Notes under the pieces: generated by a model
The model's database searches: none
What the model was told of the DNA's origin: nothing
Seen by the model: only the letters and a program-made list of their open reading frames with translations
DNA from: Virgibacillus senegalensis
Lineage (GTDB): Bacteria; Bacillota; Bacilli; Bacillales; Amphibacillaceae
Assembly (NCBI RefSeq): GCF_000821245.2
Contig: NZ_LN611425.1
Location: 1,451,717 to 1,499,704 of the forward strand
DNA length: 47,988 bases
Direction: 5' to 3'
Shown: piece by piece, positions 22,117 through 30,865 of the stretch
Layout of the letters: each line of letters begins with the position of its first letter
Numbering within the stretch: position 1 is the stretch's first letter
Position numbers and translations under genes: made by a program

Positions 22117-23592
22117 TTATTCTTCTGTTGTTGCTGTGCTACCGTTCGTATTTCGTGTATTTAAAAATAGGGATAGGAGCATACCGGCCAAAGCAAGAAT
22201 GGAAGCAAACAAAAAGGCGGTATTATACCCATGCAACAGTGCACTTTGTGCAGCCTGCTGCTTCGCATCTGCTTGTGAGAGACCTGCCAATGCCGCCATG
22301 TCAGGCTGATAGTTTTTGGCAGAGGTTGTCATCACAGTAATCAATATCGCGGTTCCGATCGATGCAGAGACCTGTTGCATGGTATTAGCCATAGCAGACC
22401 CATGGGCATTCCATTCATCGGGAATTTGGTTAAGTCCGGCAGTCATTACCGGCATCATTGCCAAGGCTAAACCAAACATACGAACTGCATAAACAATTGC
22501 CAGCATAGTAAAGGATGTTTCCATCGTTAAGTTGGTGAACACATAGGTGGTTATCGCAACAATGGACAACCCGGGAACTGCCAGCCAACGAGCGCCGAAT
22601 TTATCGAACATCATCCCGGTGATTGGCGACATAATCCCCATAACAATGGCACCCGGCAAGAGCATCAGTCCCGATTCAAGCGGAGTGAAACCACGTAAAT
22701 TTTGCATGTATAACGGCAGGAGTGTTTCTGCCCCTATCATCGACATGAGGACAATCATTGTAATGATAAGAGAGAGACTGAAAACGTTGAATTTAAATAC
22801 TTTGAATTGCAATAGAGGAGTTGGCAATTTTAGCTGGCGCCAGATGAATAATGCCAGGATAATTGCTCCGCCAATTAAACAAATCAGTACTTTTATGCTG
22901 GTCCAGCCATCCTCACCTGCACTACTAAACCCATACAACAAACCTCCGAATCCAAATGATGAAAGGATAATCGATAGTATATCGATTTTTGGCTTCGTTA
23001 ATTTGGTTACATTTTTCATAAAGTAGTAAGCAAATATAATGGTTAAGACCACGATAGGCAGCACAACGTAGAAAAGCCCTCTCCAGGAAAAATATTCTAA
23101 CAGCCATCCGGAAAGCGTTGGTCCGATCGCCGGGGCAAACGATATAACGATACCCGCCATTCCCATGACAGATCCACGCCGTTCTCTCGGTATTACTGTT
23201 AAGATGACTGTCATCATTAACGGCAGCATAATGCCCGATCCGGCAGCCTGTATGATTCGCCCTGTTAGCAGTAAAGGATACACGTGGGACAAAGAGCTGA
23301 TCAGGGTACCGAATCCAAAGATGCTGAACGCGGTGATAAACAATTTCCTTGTCGTAAAGCGTTCTATTAAAAATGCGGAGATCGGAATCATCACGCCATT
23401 CGTCAACAGAAAAGCAGTCGTCAGCCATTGAACTTTATTTTCGGAAATTTCGAAATCAGCCATGATAGATGGCAGTGCGGTGGCCAGCAAAGTTTCATTC
23501 AACAGACCGACAAATGCACCGATTAACATGACGGCTAGCATTGGACCGAACTTTATATCTGGCTTACTGTTTTGTTGATTTTGTTCTGTCAT
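22117..23592 (-). CDS. MDR family MFS exporter (DHA2, 14-TM), paralogue
   Basis: A 491-residue drug:H+ antiporter of the LmrB/EmrB/QacA type. TM1 reads LLNETLLATALPSIMADFEI, then QWLTTAFLLTNGVMIPISAF, GRIIQAAGSGIMLPLM (motif B) and SFAPAIGPTLSGWL (motif C). It is a clear paralogue of the exporter at 13036-14454, sharing long stretches in both halves (for example GGLLYGFSSAG versus GGLLYGFTSAG). AGAAGGAG is ten bases before the ATG. It is encoded alone; its long upstream region carries two similar motifs that may bind a regulator. Ligands unknown. Confidence 0.9.
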   Translation of the reverse strand: MTEQNQQNSKPDIKFGPMLAVMLIGAFVGLLNETLLATALPSIMADFEISENKVQWLTTAFLLTNGVMIPISAFLIERFTTRKLFITAFSIFGFGTLISSLSHVYPLLLTGRIIQAAGSGIMLPLMMTVILTVIPRERRGSVMGMAGIVISFAPAIGPTLSGWLLEYFSWRGLFYVVLPIVVLTIIFAYYFMKNVTKLTKPKIDILSIILSSFGFGGLLYGFSSAGEDGWTSIKVLICLIGGAIILALFIWRQLKLPTPLLQFKVFKFNVFSLSLIITMIVLMSMIGAETLLPLYMQNLRGFTPLESGLMLLPGAIVMGIMSPITGMMFDKFGARWLAVPGLSIVAITTYVFTNLTMETSFTMLAIVYAVRMFGLALAMMPVMTAGLNQIPDEWNAHGSAMANTMQQVSASIGTAILITVMTTSAKNYQPDMAALAGLSQADAKQQAAQSALLHGYNTAFLFASILALAGMLLSLFLNTRNTNGSTATTEE

Positions 23593-23919
23593 TCATTCTC
23601 TTCTCCTTCTCCCCTAAATAATTTCGTTCCTGATTAGTTTGATATGCTGGAGATCGCGTAACGATCAACGGTAGTGTTGTTTTTTTAAAAGATTATGAAT
23701 TTGCTTCCCATAAACCAATCGGTAACTTTGAATGACCATACAGTCAAATCATCACGAAGATGATCATACGACAATTTATAACGATAGTCAATTTTGTTCT
23801 CCGTCAAATGTGGTGGTGTGATTTTTCACTCCGCTTTTGTTTGAAATACTCCCCAAAAAACAAAAGAAGCCGGTTAGCTACAGAATAGCTTTCGGCTTCC
23901 ACTTGTCTGAGAGGAATGG
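23593..23919 (-). promoter_or_regulatory. Upstream region of the second exporter
   Basis: Holds the exporter promoter area and, at its left end in gene order, the terminator of the signalling operon. Two similar motifs, ATGACCATACAGTCAA (23732-23747) and ATGATCATACGACAA (23760-23774), lie 28 bases apart and could be repressor sites. No gene seen. Confidence 0.35.
23852..23899 (-). terminator. Terminator of the pterin/partner-switch operon
   Basis: On the minus strand GAAGCCG and CGGCTTC enclose an inner AGCTA/TAGCT stem and are followed by TTTTGTTTTTT. It lies 21 bases after the last STAS stop and marks the operon end. Confidence 0.88.
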
Positions 23920-24234
23920 TTAAACAAATACTTCTTCACCCAGGATTTCTGGCAACTGTAGTAAATTGAAGACTTCCAGGACATCATCTTTAATGTCCGT
24001 AACAGTAACTGTTATTTCGTTTTCCTTCAATTTATTGACTAAGTTTATTAGTAGTCCCATGCCTGAAGAATCCACAAATGGAACATGGGCGAAACTTAAC
24101 TTGACATTGGTAAATTCCAACAAAAACGGAGCTAACTCCTCTTCAATCAATTCCGTCCCTTCAATGTCTAAATCACCTGTCAATAAAACATCAAGATGGT
24201 TTTCTACTGTCTCCGTCGTTTCATAAGTAAGCAT
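23920..24234 (-). CDS. STAS domain protein (anti-anti-sigma type), operon gene 12
   Basis: A 104-residue single-domain STAS protein resembling RsbV/SpoIIAA. The phospho-site loop reads VPFVDSSGMGLLINLV (Ser at 56 or 57, in the D-S-x-G context), so phosphorylation by a GHKL kinase is expected. The N-terminal strand is LDVLLTGDLDIEGTELIEEE. It is unusually acidic, with EEEL and GEEVFV near its ends. It follows the FapA-like gene by 18 bases and is last in the operon. Together with the STAS protein at 27166-27504 the operon encodes two possible substrates for one kinase and one phosphatase. Confidence 0.88.
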   Translation of the reverse strand: MLTYETTETVENHLDVLLTGDLDIEGTELIEEELAPFLLEFTNVKLSFAHVPFVDSSGMGLLINLVNKLKENEITVTVTDIKDDVLEVFNLLQLPEILGEEVFV

Positions 24235-24252
24235 TAGTCATCTCCCTACTAC

Positions 24253-26322
24253 TTATTCGAATATAATTTGATTGTTTTCATCCAATCTGGCAATGATATG
24301 TTGTTTATCTTCTTCTATCGTACGCGTGACATTCCCTATTTTAATTATCGTATTTACGTACCCTTTTGTTAAGGAAACCTTTTGATCTTTTGGCACCGAT
24401 ATAATCGTTTTTGTCCCACTGTTTGTGCCGGCTTCATAAATGTTGGCGCCTAACCTGCCATAAAGTTCGCCGCCGCGTACCACTCCCGTAACCTTCAAAT
24501 GACCACCCGCATGGACTTTTGTGTTAATACAACCTTTTCCGATTATCTGAATGTCTCCACTGCTGTACAGGCTGCTGTTTATCGCTTCAACTATCGTAAT
24601 GTATGCCTCTGGTTCAATGGGTGTTTTGCTTAATTCAGCCAATTCCTCCATTTGCTGAGACAAGCGAGTTAACCGATCCAGGGTCGTGACTTGATTGGAA
24701 AGAGTTAAAAATATTTGTTTAATTGATACTGCAATCTGCAACCATCCTTCGTGATCTAGATAGTCGCGTCCCTGCTGTACGACTTCTTGATAGTTTTTGG
24801 CTGAAGCAGCAAAGTTTTTAAACTTCTTTTCTAATAGAATGGTGATTAAGGGCTGTAGACCCGTTACCGAAAAGTCGCTTGATTTAAATGCGGGAGATTG
24901 CATTAACTGCCGGATAACCATAATCATTTTTTCCAAGTCTATTTGCATATTCTCAAGCAGATGCCCCAATTCAACTGTCAACATATTATTTTTTCCTGCA
25001 GCTAGTTCTGAATTGATTACATTTCCCTTTACAGCTATTGATTGAGAAGTTGTTAAACGGGACGTGCTGACGGATTTATAGACAAAAATATCCCCACCAG
25101 CTTCAACTTCCATGTTTTCTTCTATTTCTCCCCAAACATCCACATCTCCAGTAAAACGAATATTTCCGGTAGAAAGGTTCACGTTCTCTTTGTGAATAAG
25201 CTTTTGGACAATTTCCGCTTTAACGAGCTGGCCTCTTTGGGTAAGAGACGGCCGCCCGGATTCCAACGCGACAAGCTTGTTATCAACCTGCACCATTCCT
25301 TTTCCAGCATTTATTTTGACTGGATAGGTCTGCTTTGCCGGCAACGGTTCATTTGTTACTTTTGTTCCCGGGACCCCTGGAATCGGTGGATGGATGATGG
25401 CAACTACTTTCCCTTTATCGACCGTAGGAATTAGATGAGATTCTCGGAAATCAACTTTCCCCGCTTCATCCTCCACCAGGCCATTTTTAGTTGTTAATTC
25501 TACTTTCGCTTCTATCCATCCATTTTTACCCGCTTCTGCCGGTTTTCCGGCAGCGATTTCGAATTTTCCTGGTTCCAGTTCGGAGGTAGCACGCACGATT
25601 TCCGTATGATTGATACCAAACGTAACCCGCAGTTCTTCCAACTTGGCTAGAACCTTTTCATACGTTAAGTTGTTCACTGCCTCTTTTGTTTCTTCAATGG
25701 TCAGGGTAATATGGTTATCAGGTTCCACGTCTTTGATCGTGCGGATAATTTTCCATCCTGGTTCGACTTCTAAGAATACATGTAAACCCTCTGGGTCTAG
25801 ATACATTTTCCAATCAGTCGATTTTACTGATTCCGATTCCACTTTTAGCACCATTTTATCTTTTTGACTTACAATCGTAGACTTCTCGTTAACAAGAGAA
25901 TCATTCTTGTAAAAGGCAATATCATCATCAATTGTGACAGTAGGATAATACGCTTCCGTATCTCTTACAAACAATTGCTGCTCTTTGACCCAGGCTTTTC
26001 CTTCCAACTCGGCTTGATGGTGTTCCGGTTGCTTTTCTATTTGCCTGGTGTTGTCATTCTTTGGGTATAAAGGAATATTATTCATCTCATCCAATAACGA
26101 TTCGAATCCTGGACCCTGGGTGTCTGAAATCTTCACAGATTCACCGCTCGCTTTGGCAAGCGATAATCTTACGACAGCTTCTTTCCTGCCAATACCCACA
26201 AAGCCTTTCGTTTCTTGTTGAATGACTTCAATGTCTACTTCCTGCTTGTTAACTTCCATTAGTTTTAAGCCTAAATGGATAGCCTCTTCGACATTTTTTC
26301 CTTTGGAAACAATGTTTTGCAT
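24253..26322 (-). CDS. FapA-family (DUF342) protein with N-terminal Jag_N domain
   Basis: A 689-residue soluble protein. Residues 1-55 (MQNIVSKGKNVEEAIHLGLK, then VDIEVIQQETKGFVGIGRKE) match the Jag_N domain also found in KhpB/Jag and at the start of many Bacillus FapA proteins. The middle holds the FapA N-terminal region (IIHPPIPGVPGTKVTNEPLP and the GKGMVQVDNKLVAL segment). Residues about 370-640 form a right-handed beta-helix broken by a helical insert (about 450-560), with repeats such as INTKVHAGGHLKVTGVVRGGELYGRLGA. FapA relatives act as polar scaffolds that alter flagellar assembly or localise partners. Here it sits between PP2C and STAS genes, suggesting a scaffold for the switch. The start is ATG 26322, eight bases from AGGAGG. 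Confidence 0.88.
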   Translation of the reverse strand: MQNIVSKGKNVEEAIHLGLKLMEVNKQEVDIEVIQQETKGFVGIGRKEAVVRLSLAKASGESVKISDTQGPGFESLLDEMNNIPLYPKNDNTRQIEKQPEHHQAELEGKAWVKEQQLFVRDTEAYYPTVTIDDDIAFYKNDSLVNEKSTIVSQKDKMVLKVESESVKSTDWKMYLDPEGLHVFLEVEPGWKIIRTIKDVEPDNHITLTIEETKEAVNNLTYEKVLAKLEELRVTFGINHTEIVRATSELEPGKFEIAAGKPAEAGKNGWIEAKVELTTKNGLVEDEAGKVDFRESHLIPTVDKGKVVAIIHPPIPGVPGTKVTNEPLPAKQTYPVKINAGKGMVQVDNKLVALESGRPSLTQRGQLVKAEIVQKLIHKENVNLSTGNIRFTGDVDVWGEIEENMEVEAGGDIFVYKSVSTSRLTTSQSIAVKGNVINSELAAGKNNMLTVELGHLLENMQIDLEKMIMVIRQLMQSPAFKSSDFSVTGLQPLITILLEKKFKNFAASAKNYQEVVQQGRDYLDHEGWLQIAVSIKQIFLTLSNQVTTLDRLTRLSQQMEELAELSKTPIEPEAYITIVEAINSSLYSSGDIQIIGKGCINTKVHAGGHLKVTGVVRGGELYGRLGANIYEAGTNSGTKTIISVPKDQKVSLTKGYVNTIIKIGNVTRTIEEDKQHIIARLDENNQIIFE

Positions 26323-26333
26323 CAATGGACCTC

Positions 26334-27182
26334 CTAAGTATGTAGTAAAGGAGAAGTGTAGCTGGTTATATTAGTAGTACTGCCGGTTGTCTTCAGTAAT
26401 ACCATGGTAATATCATCTCGCTGGGGCAACCCTTCCGTAAATGACTCCATTTCTTCTACAATAGCCGCTTCCACCTCTTTAACATCATACGAGTGGTGTT
26501 TCAGCAATGTCTTCTTCAATCGTTCAAGCTGGTACATTTCGCCGTCTTTGTTACGTGCTTCTGTTATACCGTCCGTATAGAAAAAAACCAAGTCATCTTC
26601 CAATTGGACGGTATCATCCTTATAAACCGCTTCAGGCAACCCGCCAAGCATAACGCCCTTTGTCTCCGGCACTTCCACCAATTGGTTATTTGCTTTTACG
26701 ATCACCGGAAAATTATGACCCGCACTGGAATAGGTCAATGTTTTAGTATGTGGATTCCAATCGGCGCACATGACCGTTACAAACGAACCAAGCGTCCGAA
26801 GATCGTCATACATGGCTTTATTCATGGCTGTCAACGTCTCACTAGGACCCTGTGTACTCTCTGCTGCACTACGAAATGCTCCTCGAGTTAGAATCATCAA
26901 CATGGCTGCAGGAATACCTTTTCCCATTACATCTCCAATTACAATCCGCAAATTCCCATTCGGCAGCAGATAGAAATCGTAATAATCTCCGCCAATCAAC
27001 CTTGCAGGTATGGAGATACCTGCAACTTCTCCTTTATCGACAGTAGGAGTTTGGGCGTTCAATAATTTCATTTGTATATTGCGTGCCTGCTTTATTTCTC
27101 GCTGCAACGTTTTAGTCCATTCGCCCTCCGATGACTTTGGCTCGTGCTTAACTGTTAAGTCGCGGCTAAACAAAAGAATCAC
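26334..27182 (-). CDS. PP2C-type protein phosphatase (SpoIIE/RsbU domain)
   Basis: A serine phosphatase expected to dephosphorylate STAS proteins. The PPM domain occupies most of the 282 residues. The metal-binding motifs are RLIGGDYYDFY (Asp near 66), VIGDVMGKGIPAAMLM (Asp near 84), FFYTDGITEARN and the C-terminal QRDDITMVLL. A short helical lead (20-45, LQREIKQARNIQMKLLN) is the usual signal-transmitting helix joining PP2C to a sensor; here no sensor domain is fused. The frame starts with GTG at 27182, inside the end of the STAS gene (17-base overlap); the TTG at 27173 is an alternative start. Overlap suggests coupled synthesis with that STAS protein. Confidence 0.9.
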   Translation of the reverse strand: MILLFSRDLTVKHEPKSSEGEWTKTLQREIKQARNIQMKLLNAQTPTVDKGEVAGISIPARLIGGDYYDFYLLPNGNLRIVIGDVMGKGIPAAMLMILTRGAFRSAAESTQGPSETLTAMNKAMYDDLRTLGSFVTVMCADWNPHTKTLTYSSAGHNFPVIVKANNQLVEVPETKGVMLGGLPEAVYKDDTVQLEDDLVFFYTDGITEARNKDGEMYQLERLKKTLLKHHSYDVKEVEAAIVEEMESFTEGLPQRDDITMVLLKTTGSTTNITSYTSPLLHT

Positions 27183-27504
27183 GATCCTTTTCTAACAGGG
27201 ATTCCATAATTGTGAAGACACCGATTGTGTCAAAAAGCTCCATTATCTCTTCACCCATTTTTATAAATTCTACTGTGAATTTTTTAGAATTAGCCGCATG
27301 TACCAAATTGATTATTGCTCCGATACCGGTAGAATCGATAAATTCCAATTTTTCAAAGTCTACTATTACCTTTGATACCTCGTATTCAATAGATTGTACT
27401 TCCTTTACAAATGGTTCCATTGTTGAAAAATCTAAAATGCCAAAGACGCGAAGCGTACAAACATTCCCTTTCATTTCCTTGGTTACTTTAACGGTTGCTT
27501 CCAA
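27166..27504 (-). CDS. STAS domain protein (anti-anti-sigma type), operon gene 9
   Basis: A 112-residue STAS protein. FGILDFSTMEPFVKEV is the first strand-helix and LEFIDSTGIGAIINLVH carries the phospho-acceptor serine at 58 in the D-S-T-G context of RsbV/SpoIIAA. The rest reads MGEEIMELFDTIGVFTIM, typical of the C-terminal helices. It overlaps the PP2C gene by 17 bases and follows the HAMP receptor by 11 bases, so receptor, substrate and phosphatase are made as a block. It is a better match to the consensus loop than the second STAS protein (23920-24234). Confidence 0.92.
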   Translation of the reverse strand: MEATVKVTKEMKGNVCTLRVFGILDFSTMEPFVKEVQSIEYEVSKVIVDFEKLEFIDSTGIGAIINLVHAANSKKFTVEFIKMGEEIMELFDTIGVFTIMESLLEKDRDSFV

Positions 27505-27515
27505 AGGAATACCTC

Positions 27516-29138
27516 CTATTCTTCCGTTTTTTGATTCTCTTCCAGTTGAAAGACTTTCAAGTTATCAAGCAGCTTTCTGGAAATGGCTGAAAGTGCGGCT
27601 GACTGTCCATGCAGCGATTTCAACAGGTCTGCTAAAGTAATGGTTATGTCTGTCGTAGAAGCTGCCCGGTCTTTGGATAATTGGCGGAAGTCATCCAGTC
27701 TGTCGAGTATTTCCCTTGCTTGAGGGGTGTCTATTGTTTGCAACACCTCTTTGACTTCGTTTAAGAAATCATCAACCTCTGTCATGGCCTCACGAGAAGT
27801 GGTTGTTGCTTCCATGGATATGGTATAGACCTTTTCTACAGAATTATCTGCTTCCGATTCCAGCATGTAGGAAAGCTTCTCGGTTTGCTTTGCCTGTTCT
27901 CTGGTTTCAGACAAAACCAGATTCAAAGAGCTAGCCATTTTGTTGGCACTGGTTGACAAACTTCCCAATTCACCTTGGTCATTTAGCGTGCTTTGCGCTG
28001 TGAAATCACCCTTTTCGAGCTGCCGGATTTGGGAGATGATTTTTTGGATGTTTCCATAAATTTTGTTAAAGAAACTCGTCGTCAGTAAGACCAATGCGAT
28101 TAATGCAACGATACTGGCAAGAACAAATATTAACGACTGCTTATAAAAAGGAGCTTTCATTTCTCCATAATTCAAAGCCACATAAATAACTCGTCCATCC
28201 CCAACAGGAAAAAACGTTTTATAAATATCTTCTCCGTCGATCGTCTTCGTAAAGCTTTGTTCCTGCGGATTTTCCAGCATGTCGATTAACAGTTCTTCGT
28301 CTTGCTTGTCAACAAGAGCAAACGTACCATTTTCCACCTTTTCCAACGGTGGATAAACCTTTTCTGCTAACGATGGATCTGCGAAAACCGCTGGATTTAG
28401 AACTGCTATTTCTTCAGCATATTGATTGTTTGCCATAACCTCTTCAATCCAGGATTCTGGACCAACTTTCTCAACATATTGATGTACTTCTTCCGCTTCG
28501 ATATATGGATTAATCAAGTAATCGGTGTCTGGCTGATGATAATAAGCATATTTAAAAAACATCGGGTCCTCATGGGAACCAGACTGGGTTGTGTACAGGA
28601 CTGTCGTTCTATCTGTGATGTAGCTAACGGCTTGCTTCATCTCATCCAAAATTGTGCCTTCCATAAAACTGTCAAGTACCTGGTATCCCTGTGGATTCGC
28701 TTTATTCATGCTAAATCCTAATTCCTCTTGGTCTGTCGCCCGTACTCCGACAAGATCGTCTTCTATTTGCTGAAATAAGGTAATGCCTGATACGCCCAAC
28801 TCTGCCTTAAGCTCCTCTAATTCTTCGGTGGTAATAGAAGAAACGGGCTTATTGTTTAATTGCTTTGCAATATACTTCGAGTAAGACTCCATTTTCAAAT
28901 CAATTTGATGTTCGATTTCATTTGCTGCTAACTCGGTACCATCAATGCCATGCTGAATCGAGGCGGAGATCGATTCGGCTTCTTTGGCTACATTTTTTTC
29001 TGTGCTTTTATTTGCCATCACTAATTGAATGGTGCCGGAGATGGCTGCAACCAACACCATTAAAACTAAAATCCGTACAGTAAACTGCCTCTTTAGAGTG
29101 GTCGGCTGTTTGTTATTTTTAACCAGAGCATTGTTCAT
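27516..29138 (-). CDS. Two-TM receptor with extracytoplasmic sensor and HAMP, no output domain
   Basis: A 540-residue membrane receptor. TM1 is about 22-42 (RILVLMVLVAAISGTIQLVM), an extracellular region of roughly 295 residues follows, and TM2 is about 336-358 (IFVLASIVALIALVLLTTSF). A HAMP domain spans about 360-415 (IRQLEKGDFTAQSTLNDQGE). The remaining 120 residues are alpha-helical coiled-coil with Thr/Ser/Glu-rich heptads (for example SVEKVYTISMEATTTSREAM), recalling a short chemoreceptor stalk but without the hairpin tip that binds CheA/CheW. No kinase, PP2C or cyclase domain is fused. It lies directly before the STAS and PP2C genes, so it probably signals to PP2C in trans. The sensor resembles dCache-like domains only weakly. 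Confidence 0.85.
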   Translation of the reverse strand: MNNALVKNNKQPTTLKRQFTVRILVLMVLVAAISGTIQLVMANKSTEKNVAKEAESISASIQHGIDGTELAANEIEHQIDLKMESYSKYIAKQLNNKPVSSITTEELEELKAELGVSGITLFQQIEDDLVGVRATDQEELGFSMNKANPQGYQVLDSFMEGTILDEMKQAVSYITDRTTVLYTTQSGSHEDPMFFKYAYYHQPDTDYLINPYIEAEEVHQYVEKVGPESWIEEVMANNQYAEEIAVLNPAVFADPSLAEKVYPPLEKVENGTFALVDKQDEELLIDMLENPQEQSFTKTIDGEDIYKTFFPVGDGRVIYVALNYGEMKAPFYKQSLIFVLASIVALIALVLLTTSFFNKIYGNIQKIISQIRQLEKGDFTAQSTLNDQGELGSLSTSANKMASSLNLVLSETREQAKQTEKLSYMLESEADNSVEKVYTISMEATTTSREAMTEVDDFLNEVKEVLQTIDTPQAREILDRLDDFRQLSKDRAASTTDITITLADLLKSLHGQSAALSAISRKLLDNLKVFQLEENQKTEE

Positions 29139-29140
29139 TA

Positions 29141-30619
29141 TTATAGACTACCTCTTCCTGATGTCATTACTTCCTTGCTGTCAAATTGCTTTCTCAGAGT
29201 GGTCTTATCTACTTTACCTGAGATAGACGGAAGCTCATTTACTAGCTTCACTTGATCTGGTACTTTGTAGCCTGCAATTCTGCTGGCACAATGATTATAT
29301 AATTGCTGAGCTTCTGTTCCACTCTCCGCCATAACAAAAGCGATGATTTGTTCCCCATAGACAGCATGGGGAGCTCCAATAACTGCTGCCTGGGCTACCT
29401 TACTGTGCTGTTCCAATATTTTTTCAATTTCACCCGGAATTACTTGTTGTCCAGCCTTCTTGATTAAATCTTTTTTCCTTCCAATTAAGACAACCTTACC
29501 TTCCTCGTTCAGCTCTGCAATGTCACCAGTATGGAACCAACCATCGTTTTCTAAAACTTCTTTTGTGATCTCCGGCTGTTGATAGTAATGGGTAAACAAC
29601 GCAGGTGATTTTAATAACAATTCACGTTCGACAATCTTGAATTGGTAGACTTCATCTACCCCCCATTCTATATTGCCTCTTAAGTCACAGGTCATGATTC
29701 CTCCAGCTTCTGTGATCCCATATATACCGATGAACTTTGCCCGACTGATCAGGTCAAACTCCTTTATATCCCCTTCTTTAATCATCTCGCCAGCAAGGTA
29801 GCATTCTTCCAGCACCGTAAGAACCTCAGGCTGGATATGCTGGGCAATATTATATAAACCACGCAATAGAGATGGGGTGCCGACCATCTTGGTTACTGTA
29901 ATCCGTTTCATCATGGCAGTGATTTTCGGTAAATCGAATGCGTCCGGAATGGCTACCCGATAACCGAACTTGATGGCACACAAAATACCGACCAAACCAA
30001 AAGCTACTGTTTGAGGAGGTAAATGTAGATACCTATCACCTGTCCGGCCATTGATCAATCTGGAAATGATCATAATATGGGTAAAAATAGCTTCCTGGGA
30101 AAGGACTACGCCTTTCGGTACTCCTGTACTTCCCGATGTAAATAGAATGAAGTGACGGGAAAAAGAATCGATAGCAGGAGATACTCCGCTAGATTGCCAG
30201 CTTGTCCATTCCAGACCGTCATTTGATTCATATATATTGCATGCTAAGTTACTTCCGCTCGTCCAACTTGATATCATTCCGGAAAAGTCTTTCCCCTGAT
30301 GGTGTTTTATTGCAAAAATAATATGGGGTGACGCACTGTCCAATATTGCAGATAAATCGCCTTCTCTTAATTGTGTACTTAACGGAACTACTGTCCCACC
30401 CAATTTATTGACCGCAAACACCAAGGCAATATAAGCATCCGTATTTGGAACAAGCAAGGCGACTCGTTTTCCTGTCAAGTCAGCTTCTCCTGCCAGCATT
30501 TTTTCAAAATCTTGTTTTAATTGGTGAATATCCTCCACCTTGAAATCTTTATCAAATGTACTGATGACGGTTTTGTTATGATTTTCCTCGGCAAAACAAA
30601 CTTGTTCTAATGTCGTCAT
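29141..30619 (-). CDS. AMP-forming acyl/aminoacyl ligase (ANL superfamily)
   Basis: A 492-residue adenylate-forming enzyme. The motifs run in order: A3 TSGSTGVPKG (161-170), A5 GIYGITEAGG, A7 GWFHTGDIAELNEEGKVVLI, A8 GRKKDLIKKAGQQVIPGEIE and A10 SGKVDKTTLRKQ with the catalytic lysine. It should activate a carboxylic acid with ATP and load it onto the phosphopantetheine of the ACP encoded immediately upstream (one-base gap, with the ribosome binding site AAAGGAG inside the ACP gene's end). It lacks condensation or thioesterase domains. The pocket sequence does not let me call a fatty acid, aryl acid or amino acid. C-terminal tail MTSGRGSL overlaps no other gene; the HAMP gene starts two bases later. 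Confidence 0.9.
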   Translation of the reverse strand: MTTLEQVCFAEENHNKTVISTFDKDFKVEDIHQLKQDFEKMLAGEADLTGKRVALLVPNTDAYIALVFAVNKLGGTVVPLSTQLREGDLSAILDSASPHIIFAIKHHQGKDFSGMISSWTSGSNLACNIYESNDGLEWTSWQSSGVSPAIDSFSRHFILFTSGSTGVPKGVVLSQEAIFTHIMIISRLINGRTGDRYLHLPPQTVAFGLVGILCAIKFGYRVAIPDAFDLPKITAMMKRITVTKMVGTPSLLRGLYNIAQHIQPEVLTVLEECYLAGEMIKEGDIKEFDLISRAKFIGIYGITEAGGIMTCDLRGNIEWGVDEVYQFKIVERELLLKSPALFTHYYQQPEITKEVLENDGWFHTGDIAELNEEGKVVLIGRKKDLIKKAGQQVIPGEIEKILEQHSKVAQAAVIGAPHAVYGEQIIAFVMAESGTEAQQLYNHCASRIAGYKVPDQVKLVNELPSISGKVDKTTLRKQFDSKEVMTSGRGSL

Positions 30620-30620
30620 A

Positions 30621-30851
30621 TTAATCTCCTTTATTCATTAATGCGTATAGACGTGCAGGTGTAGAAAATTCACTTGAATCTGACAAAGTTTCAAGCTGAA
30701 AGTCCGTTTGTTCTGCTAACTCAACCAGCAGGTTTACCATCTGAAGAGAGTCGATTCCTAAATCATCTCTGAACGAAGCATCAGGTGATATCCGTGCTAC
30801 CGGAACATGTGAAATTTTTTCAATAAGCAGTTGAAATTGTGTAAAAGACAT
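30621..30851 (-). CDS. Stand-alone acyl carrier protein
   Basis: A 76-residue carrier protein. D-D-L-G-I-D-S-L-Q-M holds the phosphopantetheine serine (S35), with an acidic helix II (VNLLVELAEQTDFQLE). It is not the housekeeping AcpP: it diverges from the strongly conserved DSLDTVEL of that protein and sits with its own ligase and hydrolase. AGGAGG lies five bases before the ATG. The gene is 14 bases after the hydrolase and one base before the ligase. It presumably carries the acyl or aminoacyl group made by the ligase; D-alanyl carrier proteins (DltC) are a comparable case. Confidence 0.93.
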   Translation of the reverse strand: MSFTQFQLLIEKISHVPVARISPDASFRDDLGIDSLQMVNLLVELAEQTDFQLETLSDSSEFSTPARLYALMNKGD

Positions 30852-30865
30852 TTCAGCCCTCCTTT

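Noticed and set aside
29141-30851. A dlt (teichoic acid D-alanylation) operon
   Set aside because: ACP and ligase resemble the DltC/DltA pair in logic only; DltB and DltD are missing.
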